From Akkermansia muciniphila (lineage in GTDB: Bacteria > Verrucomicrobiota > Verrucomicrobiia > Verrucomicrobiales > V1-33), in the NCBI GenBank assembly GCA_943331195.2, contig CALQKQ020000079.1, positions 1 to 10,861 on the forward strand: 10,861 bases of DNA, written 5' to 3'. The position numbers and the translations under genes are program-made. Shown piece by piece: positions 1-5,791 of the stretch. How positions within the stretch are numbered: the first letter of the stretch is position 1; every line of letters begins with the position of its first letter. The notes under the pieces are model-generated. The model searched no databases. It was not told the DNA's origin and saw only the letters and a list, made by a program, of their open reading frames with translations.

Positions 1-537
1 CCCAGCGCGGGTGCCGCCCACGCCCTTGGCCCAGGCCAACGCAGTCTTTTTGGCCTTCTTGCTCGGGTTTTGATAAACCGCAATCAGGGCGGGGACGCCT
101 TTGCCTTCGGTGAACTGGCGGCGCACGATGTGGCCTGGGCCCTTAGGGGCGACGAGGATGACATCGACATCGGCGGGAGGCACGATGGTTTTGTAGTGGA
201 TGGCGAAGCCGTGACTAAAGAGGAGGGTCTTGCCCTTTGTTAGGTGGGGGGCGATATCCTTATTGTAAACCGAGGGAATCTTGGTGTCCGGGACCGCCAC
301 GAAGATGACGTCGGCCTGCTGCACCGCCGTGGCAGTGTCGACGACTTCGAAGCCGAGGTCCTTGGCGACGGCGATGGATTTGCTTTCGGGATAGAGGCCG
401 ATGATGACGTGGGCCCCGCTTTCCTTGAGGTTGAGAGCGTGGGCGTGGCCCTGGGAGCCGAAACCGATCACGGCCAGGGTCTTTCCATTGAAGAGGGCGA
501 GGTCGGCGTCTTTGTCCGTGTAAACTTTAGCGGCCAT
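1..537 (-). CDS. ilvC: Ketol-acid reductoisomerase, N-terminal part (cut by window edge)
   Basis: The enzyme converts acetolactate or acetohydroxybutyrate to the dihydroxy acid in valine, isoleucine and leucine synthesis, using NAD(P)H and Mg2+. The visible 179 residues cover the Rossmann domain and the family match is clear throughout. The nucleotide loop GFGSQGHAHALN lies at 25-36. SHGF at 108-111 carries H109, the counterpart of catalytic His132 in E. coli, and PKGPGH at 131-136 carries K132, the counterpart of Lys155. The knotted C-terminal domain with the acidic metal ligands is outside the window. The short beta2-alphaB loop points to a class I enzyme. That loop reads GLYPESKS (47-54), with Tyr and Glu where NADPH-binding relatives usually have Arg and Gly. 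The start gives the usual KVYTDKDADL opening and has no Shine-Dalgarno. It lies 93 bp downstream of ilvN on the same strand, probably in one transcript. Confidence 0.97.
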   Translation of the reverse strand, partial: MAAKVYTDKDADLALFNGKTLAVIGFGSQGHAHALNLKESGAHVIIGLYPESKSIAVAKDLGFEVVDTATAVQQADVIFVAVPDTKIPSVYNKDIAPHLTKGKTLLFSHGFAIHYKTIVPPADVDVILVAPKGPGHIVRRQFTEGKGVPALIAVYQNPSKKAKKTALAWAKGVGGTRAG

Positions 538-630
538 GAATAGTGTGTTAGTTAGTTATGTTTGATGGATGGAGAGAAGGGGAGAGGGAGGCGTCGCGGG
601 GCCTGGGTGAGCTGGGCGGCGAAAGTCCTG

Positions 631-1134
631 CTAGTCGGAAATTTCTTCCGGGGCGTGGTTGAGGCGGGGCAGGGCGATGCGCCCAGTGCGCGTGAGGTCG
701 ATGATGCCAAAGGCGTCCATGAGGGACGTGAACTTCTCGATTTTGCTGGTGTTGCCCGTGATTTCAATGGTGAGGACGGCGCGGCCGACGTCGATGATTT
801 TGGCGCGGAAGAGTTGGCAGATTTCGATGACCTCGGCGCGGCTCTGGCGGTCGACTTGCACCTGGAGCAGGACCAGTTCGCGGTCAACGTAGTCGCCCTC
901 GCGGAAGTCGATCACCTGAATCACGTCGATGAGCTTGTCGAGCTGCTTGATGATTTGGTTGAGCACGTTTTCCTTCTCCTTCACGACGATGGTCATGCGG
1001 GAGATTTGGGGGTCGTGGCTGGGGCCGACGTTGAGGCTGCGGATGTTGTAGCCTCGGCCGCTGAACATGCCGGCGACGCGGGCGAGCACGCCAAATTTGT
1101 TTTCGACGAGGACGGAAATGGTGTGGAAAGTCAT
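631..1134 (-). CDS. ilvN: Acetolactate synthase small (regulatory) subunit
   Basis: This is the regulatory subunit of acetohydroxyacid synthase, the first common step of branched-chain amino acid synthesis. It activates the catalytic IlvB/IlvI subunit and gives feedback inhibition by valine. The 167 residues are of typical length. An N-terminal ACT domain (about 3-75) contains SVLVENKFGVL, FSGRGYNIRSL and SRMTIVV. The C-terminal ALS_ss domain (about 84-160) starts at RELVLLQVQV. N12 and G15 align with Asn11 and Gly14 of E. coli IlvH, residues tied to valine binding, so feedback control is probably kept. The frame stays open upstream to a TTG at 1242, but the start at MTFHTISVLVEN matches the family. 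No Shine-Dalgarno is visible. The catalytic ilvB gene is not adjacent upstream, where a spacer and then divergent rpsL lie. ilvC follows. Confidence 0.96.
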   Translation of the reverse strand: MTFHTISVLVENKFGVLARVAGMFSGRGYNIRSLNVGPSHDPQISRMTIVVKEKENVLNQIIKQLDKLIDVIQVIDFREGDYVDRELVLLQVQVDRQSRAEVIEICQLFRAKIIDVGRAVLTIEITGNTSKIEKFTSLMDAFGIIDLTRTGRIALPRLNHAPEEISD

Positions 1135-1146
1135 GGAAGGCTGAAC

Positions 1147-1187
1147 CCCGGTGAGCCGGGAAAATGAGCGAGGAGAGTCCTCCGCTC
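1147..1187 (-). promoter_or_regulatory. Two GC-rich hairpins in the ilvN leader, possible attenuator
   Basis: In plus-strand coordinates the first hairpin pairs CCCGG (1147-1151) with CCGGG (1156-1160) around a 4-nt loop. The second pairs GAGCGAGGA (1166-1174) with TCCT (1178-1181) and CGCTC (1183-1187), leaving one bulged C and a 3-nt loop. Read in the ilvN direction, the 9-bp stem comes first and is followed by ATTTT, then the smaller stem, ending 12 nt before the ATG. This resembles a weak intrinsic terminator and could act as an attenuator or translation block. I found no leader peptide rich in Ile, Leu or Val. The base pairing is seen directly; a regulatory role is inference. Confidence 0.3.
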
Positions 1188-1218
1188 TTTGCCGATGGTC
1201 AATGCGGATTTTCACCAG

Positions 1219-1253
1219 CCCCCGCCTGGAAAAGGCGCCCAAGGGGACGGGGG
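1219..1253 (-). promoter_or_regulatory. Alternative stem-loop region further upstream of ilvN
   Basis: CCCCCG (1219-1224) can pair with CGGGGG (1248-1253). It competes with an inner hairpin pairing CGCCT (1223-1227) with AGGCG (1233-1237) around a 5-nt loop. The two overlap at 1223-1224 and cannot both form fully. If the ilvN transcript starts upstream of here, this would be the first structure in its leader. In GC-rich DNA such pairings also arise by chance. Confidence 0.2.
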
Positions 1254-1385
1254 ACCGCAGCGGGGCCTTGGCAGGACGGCGCCGAAAGAGACCGAGGAAA
1301 AAGGGATTGCCAAGAAAAGGGCAGGGCGGCCGAAGCGGCTAAGGGAGCTGCCGCGAGGGCGGAAGCAGAAAAGCGCAAAAACCAT

Positions 1386-1413
1386 TTGCGAACCGAAAAA
1401 GGCAAACTATAAT
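1386..1413 (+). promoter_or_regulatory. Sigma70-type promoter for the str-S10 cluster
   Basis: A perfect TATAAT (1408-1413) lies 16 nt downstream of TTGCGA (1386-1391), which matches TTGACA at four of six positions. It points toward rpsL and would start transcription near 1420, giving a leader of about 160 nt. The match stands out in a GC-rich spacer, and the location upstream of the first gene of a highly expressed cluster is as expected. I saw no comparable promoter further down the cluster. Confidence 0.65.
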
Positions 1414-1449
1414 CGCCCCTCCTTCCTCGGCCCTGCAAACTTCACAGTG

Positions 1450-1542
1450 AGCGTCCGCATAGGATTTATCGGAACGCAGTGCCGGAAAAGTTGCTGCGAA
1501 TAGTTGATCGGACGCTTTGTCGTCCGGGTTTGGCTGTCCCGG
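1450..1542 (+). promoter_or_regulatory. Structured rpsL leader with mutually exclusive stems
   Basis: AGCGTCCG (1450-1457) pairs perfectly over 8 bp with CGGACGCT (1509-1516). A nested stem pairs CGCAG (1475-1479) with CTGCG (1494-1498). The right arm can instead pair over 6 bp with CGTCCG (1521-1526) around a 6-nt loop. A further stem pairs CCGGG (1524-1528) with CCCGG (1538-1542), and it overlaps the last one. The leader can therefore adopt alternative folds between the promoter and the rpsL start. No U-tract follows, so it is not an obvious terminator. Ribosomal-protein operons often carry autoregulatory leaders bound by one of their own products. Whether this is one, and for which protein, is inference. 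Confidence 0.35.
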
Positions 1543-1583
1543 TGGATCCTCTGGTGAGAAGGAATACCACACTTTCAGCCGCC

Positions 1584-1997
1584 ATGCCCACCATCAACCA
1601 GCTTGTCACCAACGGACGCCGCGCCAAAGCGGAAAAGTCCAAGTCGCCCGCTCTGGCCGATTGTCCCCAGCGCCGTGGGGTCTGTCTCCAAGTGATGACC
1701 CGCACTCCGAAGAAGCCGAACTCGGCTCTCCGCAAAGTCGCCAAGGTTCGCCTCACCAATGGCTTTGAAGTCATCGCCTACATCGGCGGCGAAGGCCACA
1801 ACCTCCAAGAGCACTCCATCGTGCTGGTTCGAGGAGGTCGAGTTAAGGATTTGCCTGGGGTTCGCTACCACATCGTCCGCGGGTCGCTCGACTGTCTCGG
1901 GGTCGACAAGCGCCGCAAGGGCCGCTCCAAATACGGCGCGAAGCGTCCAAAACCAGGCCAACCCGCCGCTCCTGTCAAGAAGGGCGGCAATCGCTAA
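1584..1997 (+). CDS. rpsL: 30S ribosomal protein S12
   Basis: S12 sits at the decoding centre of the 30S subunit and controls tRNA selection accuracy. The 137 residues match the family from MPTINQLV onward. TPKKPNSALRK carries K43, and GRVKDLPG carries K88 and D89, so the classical streptomycin-resistance positions are wild type. D89 is the residue methylthiolated by RimO in E. coli. The protein is about 13 residues longer than E. coli S12 because of a C-terminal extension rich in Pro, Ala, Lys and Gly after KYGAKRPK. The frame is open upstream to 1479, but the start chosen here is the conserved one. An AAGGA at 1557-1561 lies more than 20 nt away, too far to act as a Shine-Dalgarno. This is the first gene of the cluster, behind the promoter at 1386-1413. 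Confidence 0.98.
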   Translation: MPTINQLVTNGRRAKAEKSKSPALADCPQRRGVCLQVMTRTPKKPNSALRKVAKVRLTNGFEVIAYIGGEGHNLQEHSIVLVRGGRVKDLPGVRYHIVRGSLDCLGVDKRRKGRSKYGAKRPKPGQPAAPVKKGGNR

Positions 1998-2005
1998 GCG
2001 CGGCC

Positions 2006-2026
2006 CATTTCCAATTCATTTCCAAT
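2006..2026 (+). repeat. Tandem direct repeat in the rpsL-rpsG spacer
   Basis: CATTTCCAAT occurs at 2006-2015 and again at 2017-2026, separated by one T. It makes up almost half of the 47-nt spacer and keeps it G-poor and unstructured. In E. coli the S12-S7 spacer holds the S7 translational operator. No comparable hairpin is visible here. Confidence 0.6.
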
Positions 2027-2044
2027 CTTTAACGACTCCTTCCT

Positions 2045-2518
2045 ATGGCTCGCAGAAAGCGCGTTTACAAAAAGCCCGAACTTCGGGATTCCCGCTACGA
2101 CAGTTCCGTGGTCGCCAAGTTGGTGAACCGGCTCATGTATGATGGTTCCCGCTCCACCGCAGAACGCATCGTCTATGCGGCGATCGATAAGGTGAACGAC
2201 GGGGCCTTGACGGTGGATCCGTTGGAAATCCTGAACCGCGCGGTGGAGAACGCCAAGCCTCGCTTGGAAGTGAAAAGCCGCCGCGTCGGTGGTGCCACCT
2301 ACCAAGTTCCCTTGGAAGTCGCCCCGGATCGCTCGGAATCTCTCGCGATGCGCTGGTTGATCAACTTTGCCCGCAAACGCAAAGGGGTCCCGATGCACTT
2401 GGCCTTAGCCAACGAAATCCGCGACGCCAGCACCAATCAAGGCAACGCCGTGCGGAAGCGCGACGACGTCCACAAGATGGCTCAGGCCAACCGCGCCTTT
2501 GCCCACTTCCGCTGGTAG
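2045..2518 (+). CDS. rpsG: 30S ribosomal protein S7
   Basis: S7 nucleates assembly of the 30S head by binding the 3' major domain of 16S rRNA, and it contacts tRNA at the E site. The 157 residues are the usual length. Family landmarks are the basic N terminus MARRKRVYKKP, KLVNRLMYDGSRSTAERIVY (about 25-44), the segment VKSRRVGGATYQVPLEV, and the C-terminal NRAFAHFRW. It begins 47 nt after rpsL. The upstream sequence is G-poor with no Shine-Dalgarno, and the ATG is preceded by CT. It is co-transcribed with rpsL and fusA as in the str operon. Confidence 0.98.
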   Translation: MARRKRVYKKPELRDSRYDSSVVAKLVNRLMYDGSRSTAERIVYAAIDKVNDGALTVDPLEILNRAVENAKPRLEVKSRRVGGATYQVPLEVAPDRSESLAMRWLINFARKRKGVPMHLALANEIRDASTNQGNAVRKRDDVHKMAQANRAFAHFRW

Positions 2519-2540
2519 GCTCCTAGCTGCCAGTCCTCCG

Positions 2541-2570
2541 TTTTCTCCCCCTCTTTTTCCTTTCCCTTCC
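2541..2570 (+). promoter_or_regulatory. 30-nt pure pyrimidine tract directly before the fusA start
   Basis: All 30 bases before the fusA ATG are C or T, so no Shine-Dalgarno can be present. Such a tract would be single-stranded and could be bound by ribosomal protein S1. In E. coli S1 is known to help initiation on pyrimidine-rich, poorly structured leaders. The composition is seen directly; S1 recruitment is inference. Confidence 0.5.
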
Positions 2571-4739
2571 ATGGCTGACCCACGCAACAGTCCCAACCGC
2601 CAGTATCCTCTGGAGCGCACCCGCAATATTGGTATTTCGGCGCACATCGATGCCGGCAAAACCACCCTGACGGAGCGCATCCTGTTCTATACGGGGATGA
2701 TCCACCGCATCGGTGAAGTGCACGACGGCGCGGCCACCACCGACTGGATGGAGCAAGAAAAAGAGCGCGGTATCACCATCACTTCGGCCGCTGTCACCAC
2801 TAAGTGGAAGCAGCTGGCCAACGAAGGTGTCTTCAAGATGTTTGAAGGCGAAGAGATGCGGGTGAATATCATTGACACTCCCGGCCACGTTGACTTCACC
2901 GCCGAGGTGGAGCGCTCCCTGCGGGTGTTGGATGGTGTGATTTTGGTCTATTGCGGCGTCGCTGGGGTGCAGCCCCAATCGGAAACGGTCTGGCGCCAAG
3001 CGACGAAGTATAACGTCCCCCGGATGGCTTTCGTCAATAAGATGGACCGCACGGGTGCCGACTTCGACAAGGTGGTCAGCGACATCCGCAGTAAATTGGG
3101 TGCCAACGCCCATCCGATTTTGATCCCGATCGGTGCCGAAGACCAGCTCAAAGGCGTCATCGACGTCATCGGCAAGCAGGCCATCATGTATTCGGACAAC
3201 GACAAGTTGGGTTCCACTTACGAATACACCCCGCTCACCGAAGAGCAGAGAATGATCGCGGACGCTGCCTATGACGACCTAACCGCCGCCCTCTGCGACG
3301 TCGATGAACAGTTGGGCATGATGTTCCTCGAAGAGCAGGACATCACGGTCAAAGACGTCAAGAGCGCCATGCGCCGCGCCGTCATCGCCAACCAAATCGT
3401 TCCGGTAGCGGGTGGTTCCGCCTTTAAGAACAAAGGCGTCCAAGCCCTCCTCGATGCGGTGGTCGATTACCTGCCTAACCCGCTGGACATTCAGCCCCAG
3501 GTGGGTTCGGATCCCGATGATTACGATAAGAAGATCGAAGTTTCCCCCGACGACAACGGCAAGTTTGTTAGCCTCGGCTTCAAGCTTTGGTCCGACAAGT
3601 TCGTCGGTAAATTGGTCTTCTTCCGAGTGTACCGCGGCAAAGTTTCCAAGGGCGACACCATATACAATCCCCGCACTCGCAAAAGGGAGCGCGTTGGCCG
3701 CCTGATTCAGATTCAGGCCAACCAACACACCGACATCGACACATGTTACTCGGGTGATATTGCGGCGATCGTGGGTCTGAAAGAGTTGCGCACCGGCGAC
3801 ACCCTTTGCAATGAGGACGCCGAAATGCTTCTCGAGCCTCCGACCTTCCCAGATCCCGTCATCTCGATGTCGATCGAGCCGAAGACCAAGGCCGACCAAG
3901 AAAAGATGGCCAACGCTTTGCAGCGCCTCTCGGATGAAGACCCGACTTTTGTGGTGCGCACTGACGAAGAAACTGGTCAGACCATCATCGCCGGCATGGG
4001 CGAACTCCACTTGGAAATCATCCGGGACCGCATGCTCCGCGAATTCAAGGTGGAAGCCGAATCAGGCAAGCCGCAGATCGCTTATCGGGAATGCACCACG
4101 GTGGCGGCCGACGGCGAAGGCAAGCTTGTCAAGCAATCGGGTGGCCGCGGCCAATACGGCCACGTGGTAATCAAGATGTATCCTTCCGAGCGCGGTAAGG
4201 GCATCACCACCGAAAACAAAATCGTCGGCGGAACCATCCCCAAGGAGTACATCAAACCTTCCATGGATGGCATCGTCGAGGCCACGCTCAACGGCATCAT
4301 TGCCGGCTACCCCGTGGTGGATCTGCACATCGAATTGATCGATGGCTCCTTCCACGAAGTCGACTCCAACGAAAATGCCTTCAAGATGGCGGCCATTTTC
4401 GCCATGAAGGACGCCTTCAAGAAGGCCAAGTGCCAGTTGCTGGAGCCGATCATGGGTGTCGAAGCCACCACGCCTGACGAATACCAAGGCGACATCATGG
4501 GTGACTTGAGCCGCCGCCGTGGGCGCATCAACAGCATGGAAAGCCGTCAAAACGCTTCCATCGTCAAAGCGGAAGTTCCCCTCTCCGAAATGTTTGGCTA
4601 CTCCACCGCGATTCGCACCCTCTCCTCAGGCCGCGCTTCCTACAGCATGCAGCCCAGCCACTTTGAGCCAGTGCCGAACAACATCGTCGAACAAGTCGTG
4701 GAGGCCCGCGGGGGTTCCAATCGCCGGGGCGGCCAGTAA
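2571..4739 (+). CDS. fusA: Elongation factor G
   Basis: EF-G is the GTPase that drives translocation and, with RRF, ribosome recycling. The 722 residues include all G-motifs: the P-loop AHIDAGKTT (24-32), GITI in switch I (67-70), DTPGH (102-106) with catalytic H106, and NKMD (156-159). GGSAFKNKG forms the likely G5 region. Domains II to V follow with typical motifs such as GMGELHLEII and SGRGQYGHV-like GGRGQYGHV. The segment between switch I and DTPGH is about 8 residues longer than in E. coli, containing NEGVFKMFEGEE. The frame is open upstream to 2499, overlapping rpsG. The ATG at 2571 is preferred because it gives a normal N terminus (MADPRNSPNRQYPLERTRNIGI). The next gene is rpsJ; the tuf gene found here in E. 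coli is absent. Confidence 0.98.
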   Translation: MADPRNSPNRQYPLERTRNIGISAHIDAGKTTLTERILFYTGMIHRIGEVHDGAATTDWMEQEKERGITITSAAVTTKWKQLANEGVFKMFEGEEMRVNIIDTPGHVDFTAEVERSLRVLDGVILVYCGVAGVQPQSETVWRQATKYNVPRMAFVNKMDRTGADFDKVVSDIRSKLGANAHPILIPIGAEDQLKGVIDVIGKQAIMYSDNDKLGSTYEYTPLTEEQRMIADAAYDDLTAALCDVDEQLGMMFLEEQDITVKDVKSAMRRAVIANQIVPVAGGSAFKNKGVQALLDAVVDYLPNPLDIQPQVGSDPDDYDKKIEVSPDDNGKFVSLGFKLWSDKFVGKLVFFRVYRGKVSKGDTIYNPRTRKRERVGRLIQIQANQHTDIDTCYSGDIAAIVGLKELRTGDTLCNEDAEMLLEPPTFPDPVISMSIEPKTKADQEKMANALQRLSDEDPTFVVRTDEETGQTIIAGMGELHLEIIRDRMLREFKVEAESGKPQIAYRECTTVAADGEGKLVKQSGGRGQYGHVVIKMYPSERGKGITTENKIVGGTIPKEYIKPSMDGIVEATLNGIIAGYPVVDLHIELIDGSFHEVDSNENAFKMAAIFAMKDAFKKAKCQLLEPIMGVEATTPDEYQGDIMGDLSRRRGRINSMESRQNASIVKAEVPLSEMFGYSTAIRTLSSGRASYSMQPSHFEPVPNNIVEQVVEARGGSNRRGGQ

Positions 4740-4763
4740 TCCAAGTTCTTTATCTTCACTCTC

Positions 4764-5072
4764 ATGCAAAACCAGCGCATCCGCATCCGCCTTCGGGCCT
4801 ATGATTTCCGCACCCTTGACCGCAGCGTCACGGAAATCGTCGACACCGCCAAACGCACCGGCGCCCGCGTCGCCGGCCCCGTGCCACTTCCTACCCGGAT
4901 CGAAAAGTTCTCCGTGAACCGCTCGGTTCACGTCGACAAAAAATCGGCCGAACAATTCGAAATCCGCACCCACAAGCGTCTCCTGGACATCGTGGATCCT
5001 ACCGCCCGCACCGTGGATGAGCTGAAGAAGCTCAATCTCCCCGCCGGTGTCGACATCTCCATCAAGATTTAA
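4764..5072 (+). CDS. rpsJ: 30S ribosomal protein S10
   Basis: S10 belongs to the 30S head and doubles, as NusE, as a transcription antitermination partner of NusB and NusG. The 102 residues match the family end to end: RIRIRLRAYD near the N terminus, TGARVAGPVPLPT (about 32-44), the flexible-loop region SVNRSVHVDKKS, EIRTHKRLLDI and the closing LPAGVDISIKI. It follows fusA by 24 nt with no promoter or terminator visible between them, so the str and S10 gene sets appear to be one unit. The leader is pyrimidine-rich without a Shine-Dalgarno. Confidence 0.98.
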   Translation: MQNQRIRIRLRAYDFRTLDRSVTEIVDTAKRTGARVAGPVPLPTRIEKFSVNRSVHVDKKSAEQFEIRTHKRLLDIVDPTARTVDELKKLNLPAGVDISIKI

Positions 5073-5113
5073 ACCCGACACGCCCCGCGCTGTCACCACT
5101 GAGCACCATCATT

Positions 5114-5761
5114 ATGAGCCTCGGACTTTTAGGCAAAAAACTGGGTATGACCCACATTTACGACGACAAGGGCAAGGCTGTGGCCGTGACCGTGGTCGAC
5201 GTCAGCGAAAACGAAGTGACCCAAGTCAAGAACCAAGCGAGCGACGGCTATTCTGCCGTGCAAGTTGGCTGTTCTGACAAACGGGAAAGCCGTTCGAACA
5301 AGCCAGAAATTGGCCACTTCAAGAAGGCTGGAGTCGCTCCCAAGTATCACGCTCGTGAATTCCGCGTCGCCGAGGGCACTGCCCCGGCCCTCGGCACGAA
5401 GCTGGGAACGGAGCACTTCGCCACCGGCCAATTTGTCGACGTGATCGGCATCACCAAGGGCAAGGGCTTCGCTGGTGTCGTTAAGCGCTACCACTTCGGT
5501 GGCCTCCGCATGACCCACGGTTCCATGATGCACCGCCGCACCGGCGCCATCGGTTGCCGCCTCACTCCCGGCCGCGTCTGGAAAAACCAGAAAATGCCCG
5601 GCCACATGGGCTCGGACCGCCGCACCACCCAAAATCTGGTCGTGGTGGGCAGTCGCCCAGAGGACAACATCATTTTCATCAGCGGAAGCATCCCCGGGGC
5701 TAAAAACAGCCTGGTGGTGATCCGCCCCGCGAAAAAGCGCCCCGCTCCTGCGGCTCAGTAA
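5114..5761 (+). CDS. rplC: 50S ribosomal protein L3
   Basis: L3 binds the 3' part of 23S rRNA early in 50S assembly and reaches toward the peptidyl transferase centre. The 215 residues match the family: LGLLGKKLGMT at the start, GITKGKGFAGVVKRYHF (about 112-128), the central loop region around THGSMMHRRTGAIG, TPGRVWKNQKMPGHMG, and a Pro/Ala-rich C terminus. Residue 150, just before TPG, is Leu. In E. coli this is Gln150, the residue methylated by PrmB, so that modification cannot occur here. The gene follows rpsJ by 41 nt and has no Shine-Dalgarno. Confidence 0.98.
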   Translation: MSLGLLGKKLGMTHIYDDKGKAVAVTVVDVSENEVTQVKNQASDGYSAVQVGCSDKRESRSNKPEIGHFKKAGVAPKYHAREFRVAEGTAPALGTKLGTEHFATGQFVDVIGITKGKGFAGVVKRYHFGGLRMTHGSMMHRRTGAIGCRLTPGRVWKNQKMPGHMGSDRRTTQNLVVVGSRPEDNIIFISGSIPGAKNSLVVIRPAKKRPAPAAQ

Positions 5762-5777
5762 ACCGTTTGACTACCCG

Positions 5778-5783
5778 AAAGGA
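5778..5783 (+). promoter_or_regulatory. Shine-Dalgarno sequence of rplD
   Basis: AAAGGA lies 8 nt before the ATG at 5792, a normal spacing. It is one of only two convincing Shine-Dalgarno sites in the window and supports the chosen rplD start. Confidence 0.6.
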
Positions 5784-5791
5784 TTAACTTT

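Larger units (their letters stand above)
1135..1583. other. Divergent intergenic spacer between ilvN and rpsL
   Basis: This 449-bp stretch separates the two divergent transcription units. From the ilvN side it holds GC-rich hairpins (1147-1253), a purine-rich plus-strand segment without visible function (about 1254-1400), a sigma70-like promoter pointing to rpsL (1386-1413), and the foldable rpsL leader (about 1420-1583). Several overlapping short open frames cross it on both strands. None resembles a known protein and some run through the promoter, so I call no gene here. I could not identify a convincing minus-strand promoter for ilvN. Confidence 0.7.

Noticed and set aside
562..1167. Long acidic open frame of 201 residues on the plus strand opposite ilvN
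   Set aside because: It lies antisense to a well-matched ilvN, is rich in Asp, Glu, Val and Ala as expected from a mirrored GC-rich gene, and resembles no family.
1131..1242. N-terminal extension of IlvN from TTG at 1242 or GTG further in
   Set aside because: The extra residues do not match the family, would place three hairpins inside the coding region, and the ATG at 1134 gives the standard ACT-domain start.
1151..1503. Overlapping basic open frames in the ilvN-rpsL spacer that might encode a small Lys/Arg-rich protein
   Set aside because: Three plus-strand frames are open over the same purine-rich DNA, so basic residues follow from composition. The longest runs through the TATAAT promoter, and none has a convincing start or family match.
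1509..1542. Possible intrinsic terminator in the rpsL leader
   Set aside because: The stems are not followed by a T-rich stretch, so only a regulatory fold is proposed.
3279..4010. 243-residue open frame on the minus strand inside fusA
   Set aside because: It is fully antisense to intact EF-G, shows no motif, and several similar shadow frames run along the whole gene.
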